Below are positions 25,572 to 39,300 of a stretch of 64,000 nt of DNA, piece after piece. A model generated the notes under the pieces. That model was not told the DNA's origin and made no database searches. It saw only the letters and a list, made by a program, of their open reading frames with translations. Within the stretch, counting starts at the first letter, position 1, and every line of letters starts with the position of its first letter. Made by a program: the position numbers and the translations under genes. This DNA comes from Odontocerum albicorne (taxonomy: Eukaryota > Arthropoda > Insecta > Trichoptera > Odontoceridae): NCBI GenBank assembly GCA_949825065.1, contig OX463855.1, positions 42,170,232 through 42,234,231 on the forward strand. Direction: 5' to 3'.

Positions 25572-26125
25572 TATTGAGGCTTAAAGACGCAAAAAATTTT
25601 CTACTCACAAAACACTTTATTTTTAGTTATTTGAGGGTTTTTAATATCGCTGATCAATAATCAGTAAGTATTAATATGAAATCAAACAAAAAAAAATTGA
25701 CTAAACTTGATAGTGTCTTATATATTGAGACTTAAAGACGCAAAAAATTTTCGACTCACAAAACACTTTATTTTTAGTTATTTGAGGGTTTTTAATATCG
25801 CTGATCAATAATCAGTAAGTATTAATATGAAATCAAACAAAAAAAATTGACTAAACTTGATAGTTTCTTATATATTGAGACTAATTGGCGCAAAAAATTT
25901 TCGACTCACAAAACACTTTATTTTTAGTTATTTGAGGGTTTTTAATATCGCTGATCAATAATCAGTAAGTATTAATATGAAATCAAACAAAAAAAAATTG
26001 ACGAAACTTGAAAGTTTCCTATATATTTAGACTTAAAGACGCAAAAAATTTTCGACTCACAAAACACTTTATTTTTAGTTATTTGAGGGTTTTTAATATC
26101 GCTGATCAATAATCAGTAAGTATTA

Positions 26126-28050
26126 ATATGAAATCAAACAAAAAAAAATTGACGAAACTTGATAGTTTCTTATATATTGAGACTAATTGGCGCAAAAAAT
26201 TTTCGACTCACAAAACACTTTATTTTTAGTTATTTGAGGGTTTTTAATATCGCTGATCAATAATCAGTAAGTATTAATATGAAATCAAACAAAAAAAATT
26301 TGACTTAACTTGATAGTGTCTTATATATTGAGACTTAAAGACGCAAAAAAATTTCGACTCACAAAACACTTTATTTTTAGTTATTTGAAGGTTTTTAATA
26401 TCGCTGATCAATAATCAGTAAGTATTAATATGAAATCAAATAAAAAAAAATTGACTAAACTTGATAGTGTCTTATATATTGAGACTTAAAGACGCAAAAA
26501 AATTTCGACTCACAAAACACTTTATTTTTAGTTATTTGAGGGTTTTTAATATCGCTGATCAATAATCAGTAAGTATTAATATGAAATCAAACAAAAAAAA
26601 ATTGACGAAACTTGATAGTTTCTTATATATTGAGACTAATTGGCGCAAAAAATTTCGGACTCAGAAAACACTTTATTTTTAGTTATTTGAGGGTTTTTAA
26701 TATCGCTGATCAATAATCTGTAAGTATTAATATGAAATCAAACAAAAAAAATTGACAAAGCTTGATAGTTTCTTATATATTGAGACTAATTGGCGCAAAA
26801 AATTTTCGACTAACAAAACACTTTATTTTTAGTTATTTGAGGGTTTTTAATATCGCTGATCAATAATCAGTAAGTATTAATATGAAATCAAACAAAAAAA
26901 AATTGACGAAACTTGATAGTTTCTTATATATTGAGACTAATTGGCGCAAAAAATTTCGGACTCAGAAAACACTTTATTTTTAGTTATTTGAGGGTTTTTA
27001 ATATCGCTGATCAATAATCTGTAAGTATTAATATGAAATCAAACAAAAAAAATTGACAAAGCTTGATAGTTTCTTATATATTGAGACTAATTGGCGCAAA
27101 AAATTTTCGACTAACAAAACACTTTATTTTTAGTTATTTGAGGGTTTTTAATATCGCTGATCAATAATCAGTAAGTATAAATATGAAATCAAACAAAAAA
27201 AATTGAATAAACTTGATAGTGTCTTATACATGACGCCAAAAGTTTTCGACTCACAAAACACTTTATTTTTAGTTATTTGAGGGGTTTTAATATCGCTTAT
27301 CAATAATAAGTAAGTATTAATATGAAATCAAACAAAAAAAATTTGACTAAACTTGATAGTGTCTTATATATTGAGACTTAAAGAGGCAAAAAAATTTCGA
27401 CTCACAAAACACTTTATTTTTAGTTATTTGAGGGTTTTTAATATCGCTGATCAATAATCAGTAAGTATTAATATGAAATCAAACAAAAAAAAATTGACTT
27501 AACTTGATAGTGTCTTATATATTGAGGCTTAAAGACGCAAAAAATTTTCTACTCACAAAACACTTTATTTTTAGTTATTTGAGGGTTTTTAATATCGCTG
27601 ATCAATAATCAGTAAGTATTAAGATGAAATCAAACAAAAAAAATTGACTAAACTTGATAGTGTCTTATATATTGAGACTTAAAGACGCAAAAAATTTTCG
27701 ACTCACAAAACACTTTATTTTTAGTTATTTGAGGGTTTTTAATATCGCTGATCAATAATCAGTAAGTATTAATATGAAATCAAACAAAAAAAATTGACTA
27801 AACTTGATAGTTTCTTATATATTGAGACTAATTGGCGCAAAAAATTTTCGACTCACAAAACACTTTATTTTTAGTTATTTGAGGGTTTTTAATATCGCTG
27901 ATCAATAATCAGTAAGTATTAATATGAAATCAAACAAAAAAAAATTGACGAAACTTGAAAGTTTCCTATATATTTAGACTTAAAGACGCAAAAAATTTTC
28001 GACTCACAAAACACTTTATTTTTAGTTATTTGAGGGTTTTTAATATCGCT
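26126..28050. repeat. 13-monomer tandem duplication, right copy (empty site)
   Basis: This is the sister of 22900-26100. At 27511-27527 it reads through the TATATATTGAGG target without an insert, so it preserves the pre-insertion state. Close to its start and end the monomers agree with the left copy down to single-base variants such as TTTCCTATATATTTAG. Confidence 0.85.
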
Positions 28051-28850
28051 GATCAATAATCAGTAAGTATTAATATGAAATCAAACAAAAAAAAATTGAC
28101 GAAACTTGAAAGTTTCCAATATATTGAGACTTAAAGACGCAAAAAATTTTCGACTCACAAAACATTTTATTTTTAGTTATTTGAGGGTTTTTAATATCGC
28201 TGATCAATAATCAGTAAGTATTAATATGAAATCAAACAAAAAAAAATTGACGAAACTTGATAGTATCTTATATATTGAGACTAATTGGCGCAAAAAATTT
28301 TCGACTCACAAAACACTTTATTTTTAGTTATTTGAGGGTTTTTAATATCGCTGATCAATAATCAGTAAGTATAAATATGAAATCAAACAAAAAAAAATTG
28401 ACTAAACTTGATAGTGTCTAATATATATTGAGACTTAAAGACGCAAAAAATTTTCGACTCACAAAACATTTTATTTTTAGTTATTTGAGGGTTTTTAATA
28501 TCGCTGATCAATAATCAGTAAGTATTAATATGAAATCAAACAAAAAAAATTGAATAAACTTGATAGTGTCTTATATATTGCGACTTAAACACGCAAAAAA
28601 TTTTCGACTTACAAAACACTTTATTTTTAGTTATTTGAGGGTTTTTAATATCGCTGATCAATAATCAGTAAGTATTAATATGAAATCAAACAAAAAAAAA
28701 TTGACGAAACTTGATAGTTTCTTATATATTGAGACTAATTGGCGCAAAAAATTTTCGTTTCACAAAACACTTAATTTTTAGTTATTTGAGGGTTTTTAAT
28801 ATCGCTGATCAATAATCAGTAAGTATAAATATGAAATCAAACAAAAAAAA

Positions 28851-30940
28851 ATGGACGAAACTTGATAGTTTCTTATATATTGAGACTAATTGGCGCAAAA
28901 AATTTTCGTTTCACAAAACACTTAATTTTTAGTTATTTGAGGGTTTTTAATATCGCTGATCAATAATCAGTAAGTATAAATATGAAATCAAACAAAAAAA
29001 ATTGAATAAACTTGATAGTGTCTTATACATGACGCCAAAAGTTTTCGACTCACAAAACACTTTATTTTTAGTCATTTGAGGGGTTTTAATATCGCTTATC
29101 AATAATAAGTAAGTATTAATATGAAATCAAACAAAAAAAATTTGACTAAACTTGATAGTGTCTTATATATTGAGACTTAAAGAGGCAAAAAAAATTCGAC
29201 TCACAAAACACTTTATTTTTAGTTATTTGAGGGTTTTTAATATCGCTGATCAATAATCAGTAAGTATTAATATGAAATCAAACAAAAAAAAATTGACTTA
29301 ACTTGATAGTGTCTTATATATTGAGGCTTAAAGACGCAAAAAATTTTCTACTCACAAAACACTTTATTTTTAGTTATTTGAGGGTTTTTAATATCGCTGA
29401 TCAATAATCAGTAAGTATTAATATGAAATCAAACAAAAAAAAATTGACTAAACTTGATAGTGTCTTATATATTGAGACTTAAAGACGCAAAAAATTTTCG
29501 ACTCACAAAACACTTTATTTTTAGTTATTTGAGGGTTTTTAATATCGCTGATCAATAATCAGTAAGTATTAATATGAAATCAAACAAAAAAAAATTGACT
29601 AAACTTGATAGTTTCTTATATATTGAGACTAATTGGCGCAAAAAATTTTCGACTCACAAAACACTTTATTTTTAGTTATTTGAGGGTTTTTAATATCGCT
29701 GATCAATAATCAGTAAGTATTAATATGAAATCAAACAAAAAAAAATTGACGAAACTTGAAAGTTTCCTATATATTTAGACTTAAAGACGCAAAAAATTTT
29801 CGACTCACAAAACACTTTATTTTTAGTTATTTGAGGGGTTTTAATATCGCTTATCAATAATAAGTAAGTAATAATATGAAATCAAACAAAAAAAAATGGA
29901 CGAAACTTGATAGTTTCTTATATATTGAGACTAATTGGCGCAAAAAATTTTCGTTTCACAAAACACTTAATTTTTAGTTATTTGAGGGTTTTTAATATCG
30001 CTGATCAATAATCAGTAAGTATAAATATGAAATCAAACAAAAAAAATTGAATAAACTTGATAGTGTCTTATACATGACGCCAAAAGTTTTCGACTCACAA
30101 AACACTTTATTTTTAGTCATTTGAGGGGTTTTAATATCGCTTATCAATAATAAGTAAGTATTAATATGAAATCAAACAAAAAAAATTTGACTAAACTTGA
30201 TAGTGTCTTATATATTGAGACTTAAAGAGGCAAAAAAAATTCGACTCACAAAACACTTTATTTTTAGTTATTTGAGGGTTTTTAATATCGCTGATCAATA
30301 ATCAGTAAGTATTAATATGAAATCAAACAAAAAAAAATTGACTTAACTTGATAGTGTCTTATATATTGAGGCTTAAAGACGCAAAAAATTTTCTACTCAC
30401 AAAACACTTTATTTTTAGTTATTTGAGGGTTTTTAATATCGCTGATCAATAATCAGTAAGTATTAATATGAAATCAAACAAAAAAAAATTGACTAAACTT
30501 GATAGTGTCTTATATATTGAGACTTAAAGACGCAAAAAATTTTCGACTCACAAAACACTTTATTTTTAGTTATTTGAGGGTTTTTAATATCGCTGATCAA
30601 TAATCAGTAAGTATTAATATGAAATCAAACAAAAAAAAATTGACTAAACTTGATAGTTTCTTATATATTGAGACTAATTGGCGCAAAAAATTTTCGACTC
30701 ACAAAACACTTTATTTTTAGTTATTTGAGGGTTTTTAATATCGCTGATCAATAATCAGTAAGTATTAATATGAAATCAAACAAAAAAAAATTGACGAAAC
30801 TTGAAAGTTTCCTATATATTTAGACTTAAAGACGCAAAAAATTTTCGACTCACAAAACACTTTATTTTTAGTTATTTGAGGGGTTTTAATATCGCTTATC
30901 AATAATAAGTAAGTAATAATATGAAATCAAACAAAAAAAA
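28851..30940. repeat. 1,045-bp tandem duplication within the array
   Basis: 28851-29895 and 29896-30940 are successive copies of a seven-monomer series, 1,045 bp rather than 1,057 bp because one unit is shortened. Markers exactly 1,045 bp apart are ATGGACGAAAC at 28851/29896 and TTATACATGACGCC (TACAT at 29026/30071). Both copies also share GTCATTTGAGGGG, GAGGCTTAAAGACGC and GTAAGTAATAATATG. Confidence 0.85.
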
Positions 30941-33600
30941 ATTGACTAAACTTAATACTGTCTTATATATTGAGACTTAAAGACGCCAAAAATTTTCGAC
31001 TCACAAAACATTTTATTTTTAGTTATTTGACGGTTTTTAATATCGCTGATCAATAATCAGTAAGTATTAATATGAAATCAAACAAAAAAAAAATTGACTA
31101 AACTTGATTGTGTCTTATATATTGAGACTTAAAGACGCAAAAAATTTTCGACTCACAAAACACTTTATTTTAAGTTATTTGAGGGTTTTTAATATCGCTG
31201 ATCAATAATAATCAGTAAGTATTAATATGAAATCAAACAAAAAAAATTTGACTAAACTTGATAGTGTCATATATTGAGACTTAAAGACGCAAAAAAGTTT
31301 CGACTCACAAAATACTTTATTTTTAGTTATTTGAGGGTTTTTAATATCGCTGATCAATAATCAGTAAGTATTAATATGAAATCAAACAAAAAAAAATTGA
31401 CTAAACTTGATAGTGTCTTATATATTGAGACTTAAAGACGCAAAAAATTTTCGACTCACAAAACACTGTATTTTTTGTTATTTTAGGGTTTTTAATATCG
31501 CTGATCAATAATCAGTAAGTATTAATATGAAATCAAACAAAAAAAAAATTGACTAAACTTGATTGTGGTGTATATATTGAGACTTAAAGACGCAAAAAAT
31601 TTTCGACTCACAAAACACTTTATTTTTAGTTATTTGAGGGTTTTTAATATCGCTGATCAATAATCAGTAAGTATTAATATGAAATCAAACAAAAAAAAAT
31701 TGACGAAACTTGATAGTTTCTTATATATTGAGACTAATTGGCGCAAAAAAATTTCGACTCACAAAACACTGTATTTTTAGTTATTTGAGGGTTTTTAATA
31801 TCGCTGATCAATAATCAGTAAGTATTAATATGAAATCAAACAAAAAAAATTTGACTTAACTTGATAGTGTCTTATATATTGAGACTTAAAGACGCAAAAA
31901 ATTTTTGGCTCACAAAACACTTTATTTTTAGTTATTTGAAGCATTTTAATATCGCTGATCAATAATCAGTAAGTATTAACATGAAATCAAATAAAAAAAA
32001 ATTGACTAAACTTGATAGTGTCTTATATATTGAGACTTAAAGACGCAAAAAATTTTCGACTCACAAAACACTTTATTTTTAGTTATTTGAGGGTTTTTAA
32101 TATCGCTGATCAATAATCAGTAAGTATTAATATGAAATCAAACAAAAAAAAATTGACGAAACTTGATAGTTTCTTATATATTGAGACTAATTGGCGCAAA
32201 AAAATTTCGACTCACAAAACACTGTATTTTTAGTTATTTGAGGGTTTTTAATATCGCTGATCAATAATAAGTAAGTATTAATATGAAATCAAACAAAAAA
32301 AATTTGACTTAACTTGATAGTGTCTTATATATTGAGACTTAAAGACGCAAAAAATTTTCGACTCACAAAACACTTTATTTTTAGTTATTTGAAGGTTTTT
32401 AATATCGCTGATCAATAATCAGTAAGTATTAATATGAAATCAAATAAAAAAAATTGACTAAACTTGATAGTGTCTTATATATTGAGACTTAAAGACGCAA
32501 AAAATTTTCGACTCACAAAACACTTTATTTTTAGTAATTTGAGGGTTTTTAATATCGCTGATCAATAATCAGTAAGTATTAATATGAAATCAAACAAAAA
32601 AAAATTGACGAAACTTGATAGTTTCTTATATATTGAGACTAATTGGCGCAAAAAATTTCCGACTCACACAACACTTTATTTTTAGTTATTTGAGGGTTTT
32701 TAATATCGCTGATCAATAATCAGTAAGTATAAATATGAAATCAAACAAAAAAAATTGAATAAACTTGATAGTGTCTTATACATGACGCCAAAAGTTTTCG
32801 ACTCACAAAACACTTTATTTTTAGTTATTTGAGGGGCTTTAATATCGCTTATCAATAATAAGTAAGTATTAATATGAAATCAAACAAAAAAAATTTGACT
32901 AATCTTGATAGTGTCTTATATATTGAGACTTAAAGACGCAAAAAATTTTCGACTCACAAAACACTTTATTTTTAGTTATTTGAGGGTTTTTAATATCGCT
33001 GATCAATAATCAGTAAGTATTAATATGAAATCAAACAAAAAAAATTTGACTTAACTTGATAGTGTCTTATATATTGAGACTAAAAGACGCAAAAAATTTT
33101 CGACTCACAAAACACTTTATTTTTAGTTATTTGAGGGTTTTTAATATCGCTGATCAATAATCAGTAAGTATTAATATGAAATCAAACAAAAAAAAATTTA
33201 CTAAACTTGATAGTGTCTTATATGTTGAGACTTAAAGACGCAAAAAATTTTCGACTCACAAAACACTTTATTTTTAGTTATTTGAGGGTTTTTAATATCG
33301 CTGATCAATAATCAGTAAGTATTAATATGAAATCAAACAAAAAAAAATTGACTAAACTTGATAGTTTCTTATATATTGAGACTAATTGGCGCAAAAAATT
33401 TTCGACTCACAAAACACTTTATTTTTAGTTATTTGAGGGGTTTTAATATCGCTTATCAATAATAAGTAAGTAATAATATGAAATCAAACAAAAAAAAATT
33501 GACTAAACTTAATACTGTCTTATATATTGAGACTTAAAGACGCCAAAAATTTTCGACTCACAAAACATTTTATTTTTAGTTATTTGAGGGTTTTTAATAT
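30941..33600. repeat. Block with markers repeated at about 2,557 bp
   Basis: The unusual AAACTTAATACTGTC variant occurs at 30949 and 33506. After both come a GACGCCAAAAATTTTC unit, a CTTGATTGTGTC unit and a GTGTCATATATTGAG unit in the same order (the last near 31262 and 33818). This marks another segmental copy within the array. A 3-base gain in the dyad loop (GATCAATAATAATCAG, near 31198) is present only in the first copy. Confidence 0.7.
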
Positions 33601-36359
33601 CGCTGATCAATAATCAGTAAGTATTAATATGAAATCAAACAAAAAAAAAATTGACTAAACTTGATTGTGTCTTATATATTGAGACTTAAAGACGCAAAAA
33701 ATTTTCGACTCACAAAACACTTTATTTTTAGTTATTTGAGGGTTTTTAATATCGCTGATCAATAATCAGTAAGTATTAATATGAAATCAAACAAAAAAAA
33801 TTTGACTAAACTTGATAGTGTCATATATTGAGACTTAAAGACGCAAAAAATTTTCGACTCACAAAATACTTTATTTTTAGTTATTTGAGGGTTTTTAATA
33901 TCGCTGATCAATAATCAGTAAGTATTAATATGAAATCAAACAAAAAAAAATTGACTAAACTTGATAGTGTCTTATATATTGAGACTTAAAGACGCAAAAA
34001 ATTTTCGACTCACAAAACACTGTATTTTTTGTTATTTGAGGGTTTTTAATATCGCTGATCAATAATCAGTAAGTATTAATATGAAATCAAACAAAAAAAA
34101 AAATTGACGAAACTTGATTGTGTCTTATATATTGAGACTTAAAGACGCAAAAAATTTTCGACTCACAAAACACTTTATTTTTAGTTATTTGAGGGTTTTT
34201 AATATCGCTGATCAATAATCAGTAAGTATTAATATGAAATCAAACAAAAAAAAATTGACGAAACTTGATAGTTTCTTATATATTGTGACTAATTGGCGCA
34301 AAAAATTTCGACTCACAAAACACTGTATTTTTAGTTATTTGAGGGTTTTAAATATCGCTGATCAATAATCAGTAAGTATTAATATGAAATCAAACAAAAA
34401 AAATTTGACTTAACTTGATAGTGTCTTATATATTGAGACTTAAAGACGCAAAAAATTTTCGACTCACAAAACACTTTATTTTTAGTTATTTGAAGGTTTT
34501 TAATATCAATGATCAATAATCAGTAAGTATTAATATGAAATCAAATAAAAAAAAATTGACTAAACTTGATAGTGTCTTATATATTGAGACTTAAAGACGC
34601 AAAAAATTTTCGACTCACAAAACACTTTATTTTTAGTTATTTGAGGGTTTTTAATATCGCTGATCAATAATCAGTAAGTATTAATATGAAATCAAACAAA
34701 AAAAAATTGACGAAACTTGATAGTTTCTTATATATTGAGACTAATTGGCGCAAAAAATTTTCGACTCACAAAACACTTTATTTTTAGTTATTTGAGGGTT
34801 TTTAATATCGCTGATCAATAATCAGTAAGTATTAATATGAAATCAAACAAAAAAAAATTGACGAAACTTGATAGTTTCTTATATATTGAGACAAATTGGC
34901 GCAAAAAAATTTCGACTCACAAAACACTGTATTTTTAGTTATTTGAGGGTTTTTAATATCGCTGATCAATAATAAGTAAGTATTAATATGAAATCAAACA
35001 AAAAAAATTTGACTTAACTTGATAGTGTCTTATATATTGAGACTTAAAGACGCAAAAAATTTTCGACTCACAAAACACTTTATTTTTAGTTATTTGAAGG
35101 TTTTTAATATCGCTGATCAATAATCAGTAAGTATTAATATGAAATCAAATAAAAAAAATTGACTAAACTTGATAGTGTCTTATATATTGAGACTTAAAGA
35201 CGCAAAAAATTTTCGACTCACAAAACACTTTATTTTTAGTTATTTGAGGGTTTTTAATATCGCTGATCAATAATCAGTAAGTATTAATATGAAATCAAAC
35301 AAAAAAAAATTGACGAAACTTGATAGTTTCTTATATATTGAGACTAATTGGCGCAAAAAATTTCCGACTCACAAAACACTTTATTTTTAGTTATTTGAGG
35401 GTTTTTAATATCGCTGATCAATAATCAGTAAGTATTAATATGAAATCAAACAAAAAAAAATTGACGAAACTTGAAAGTTTCCAATATATTGAGACTTAAA
35501 GACGCAAAAAAATTTCGACTCACAAAACACTTTATTTTTAGTTATTTGAGGGTTTTTAATATCGCTTATCAATAATCAGTAAGTATTAATATGAAATCAA
35601 ACAAAAAAAATTGAATAAACTTGATGGTGTCTTATATATTGAGACTTAGAGACGCCAAAAATTTTCGACTCACAAAACACTATATTTTTAGTTATTTGAG
35701 GGTTTTTAATATCGCTGATCAATAATCAGTAAGTATTAAGATGAAATCAAACAAAAAAAAATTGACTAAACTTGATAGTGTCTTATATATTGAGACTTAA
35801 AGACGCAAAAAAATTTCGACTCACAAAACACTTTATTTTTAGTTATTTGAGGGTTTTTAATATCGCTGATCAATAATCAGTAAGAATTAATATGAAATCA
35901 ATTAAAAAAAAATTGACGAAACTTGATAGTTTCTTATATATTGAGACTAATTGGCGCAAAAAATTTTCGACTCACAAAACACTTTATTTTTAGTTATTTG
36001 AGGGTTTTTAATATCGCTGATCAATAATCAGTAAGTATTAATATGAAATCAAACAAAAAAAATTTGACTTAACTTGATAGTGTCTTATATATTGAGACTT
36101 AAAGACGCAAAAAATTTTCGACTCACAAAACACTTTATTTTTAGTTATTTGAAGGTTTTTAATATCGCTGATCAATAATCAGTAAGTATTAATATGAAAT
36201 CAAATAAAAAAATATTGACTAAACTTGATAGTGTCTTATATATTGAGACTTAAAGAAGCAAAAAATTTTCGACTCACAAAACACTTTATTTTTTAGTTAT
36301 TTGAGGGTTTTTAATATCGCTGATCAATAATCAGTAAGTATTAATATGAAATCAAACAA

Positions 36360-39300
36360 AAAAAATTGACAAAGCTTGATAGTTTCTTATATATTGAGAC
36401 TAATTGGCGCAAAAAATTTCCGACTCACAAAACACTTTATTTTTAGTTATTTGAGGGTTTTTAATATCGCTGATCAATAATCAGTAAGTATTAATATGAA
36501 ATCAAACAAAAAAAATTGACAAAGCTTGATAGTTTCTTATATATTGAGACTAATTGGCGCAAAAAATTTTCGACTAACAAAACACTTTATTTTTAGTTAT
36601 TTGAGGGTTTTTAATATCGCTGATCAATAATCAGTAAGTATTAATATGAAATCAAACAACAAAAAATTGACTAAACTTGATATTGTCTTATATATTGAGA
36701 CTTAAATACGTCAAAAATTTTCGACTTACAAAACACTTTATTTTTAGTTATTTGAGGGTTTTTAATATCGCTGATCAATAATCAGTAAGTATTAATATGA
36801 AATCAAACAAAAAAAAATTGACGAAACTTGAAAGTTTCCAATATATTGAGACTTAAAGACGCAAAAAATTTTCGACTAACAAAACACTTTATTTTTAGTT
36901 ATTTGAGGGTTTTTAATATCGCTGATCAATAATCAGTAAGTATTAATATGAAATCAAACAACAAAAAATTGACTAAACTTGATATTGTCTTATATATTGA
37001 GACTTAAATACGTCAAAAATTTTCGACTTACAAAACACTTTATTTTTAGTTATTTGAGGGTTTTTAATATCGCTTATCAATAATCAGTGAGTATTAATAT
37101 GAAATCAAACAAAAAAAATTGAATAAACTTGATGGTGTCTTATATATTGAGACTTAAAGACGCAAAAAATTTTCGACTCACAAAACATTTTATTTTTAGT
37201 TATTTGAGGGTTTTTAATATCGCTGATCAATAATCAGTAAGTATTAATATGAAATCAAACAAAAAAAAATTGACGAAACTTGATAGTTTCTTATATATTG
37301 AGACTAATTGGCGCAAAAAATTTTCGTTTCACAAAACACTTAATTTTCAGTTATTTGAGGGTTTTTAATATCGCTGATCAATAATCAGTAAGTATAAATA
37401 TGAAATCAAACAAAAAAAATTGAATAAACTTGATAGTGTCTTATACATGACGCCAAAAGTTTTCGACTCACAAAACACTTTATTTTTAGTTATTTGAGGG
37501 GTTTTAATATCGCTTATCAATAATAAGTAAGTATTAATATGAAATCAAACAAAAAAAATTTGACTAAACTTGATAGTGTCTTATATATTGAGACTTAAAG
37601 ACGCAAAAAATTTTCGACTCACAAAACACTTTATTTTTAGTTATTTGAGGGTTTTTAATATCGCTGATCAATAATCAGTAAGTATTAATATGAAATCAAA
37701 CAACAAAAAATTGACGAAACTTGATAGTTGTTTATATTGAGACGAAAATTCGCAAAAAATTTTCGACTCACAAAACACTTTATTTTTAGTTATTTGAGGG
37801 TTTTTAATATTGCTGATCAATAATCAGTAAGTATTAATATGAAATCAAACAACAAAAAATTGACGAAACTTGATAGTTTCTTATATATTGAGACTTAAAG
37901 ACGCCAAAAATTTTCGACTCACAAAACATTTTATTTTTAGTTATTTGAGGGTTTTTAATATCGCTGATCAATAATCAGTAAGTATTAATATGAAATCAAA
38001 CAAAAAAAATTGACGAAACTTGATAGTTTCTTATATATTGAGACTAATTGGCGCAAAAAATTTTCGACTCACAAAACACTTTATTTTTAGTTATTTGAGG
38101 GTTTTTAATATCGCTGATCAATAATCAGTAAGTATTAATATGAAATCAAACAAAAAAAAATTGACGAAACTTGAAAGTTTCCAATATATTGAGACTTAAA
38201 GACGCAAAAAACTTTCGACTAACAAAACACTTTATTTTTAGTTATTTGAGGGTTTTTAATATCGCTGATCAATAATCAGTAAGTATTAATATGAAATCAA
38301 ACAAAAAAAATTTGACTAAACTTGATAGTGTCTTATATATTGAGACTTAAAGACGTCAAAAATTTTCGACTCACAAAACACTTTATTTTTAGTTATTTGA
38401 GGGTTTTTAATATCGCTGATCAATAATCAGTAAGTATTAATATGAAATCAAACAAAAAAAAATTGACGAAACTTGATAGTTTCTTATATATTGAGACTAA
38501 TTGGCGCAAAAAATTTTCGACTCACAAAACACTTTATTTTTAGTTATTTGAGGGTTTTTAATATCGCTGATCAATAATCAGTAAGTATTAATATGAAATC
38601 AAACAAAAAAAAATTGACGAAACTTGAAAGTTTCCAATATATTGAGACTTAAAGACGCAATAAAACTTTCAACTAACAAAACACTTTATTTTTAGTTATT
38701 TGAGGGTTTTTAATATCGCTGATCAATAATCAGTAAGTATTAATATGAAATCAAACAAAAAAAAATTGACTAAACTTGATAGTGTCTTATATATTGAGAC
38801 TTAAAGACGTCAAAAATTTTCGACTCACAAAACACTTTATTTTTAGTTATTTGAGGGTTTTTAATATCGCTGATCAATAATCAGTAAGTATTAATATGAA
38901 ATCAAACAAAAAAAAATTGACGAAACTTGAAAGTTTCCAATATATTGAGACTTAAAGACGCAAAAAACTTTCGACTAACAAAACACTTTATTTTTAGTTA
39001 TTTGAGGGTTTTTAATATCGCTGATCAATAATCAGTAAGTATTAATATGAAATCAAACAAAAAAAATTTGACTAAACTTGATAGTGTCTTATATATTGAG
39101 ACTTAAAGACGTCAAAAATTTTCGACTCACAAAACACTTTATTTTTAGTTATTTGAGGGTTTTTAATATCGCTGATCAATAATCAGTAAGTATTAATATG
39201 AAATCAAACAGAAAAAAATTTACAAAACTTGATAGTGTCTTATATATTGAGACTTAAAGACGCAAAAAATTTTCGACTCACAAAACACTTTATTTTTAGT

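Larger units (their letters stand above)
22900..26100. repeat. 13-monomer tandem duplication, left copy (carries the mariner)
   Basis: The monomer series from about 22900 to 26100, with the transposon subtracted, equals the series from about 26126 to 28050. Shared markers include GAAGGTTTTT at 23161/26387, two TTTCGGACTCAG units, the shortened TTATACATGACGCC unit at 24001/27227, AAAGAGGCAAAA, and GAGGCTTAAAGACGC with TTTCTACTCAC. The offset is 3,226 bp, or 1,948 bp without the 1,278 bp added by the element and its extra TA. The edges are approximate. Confidence 0.85.
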
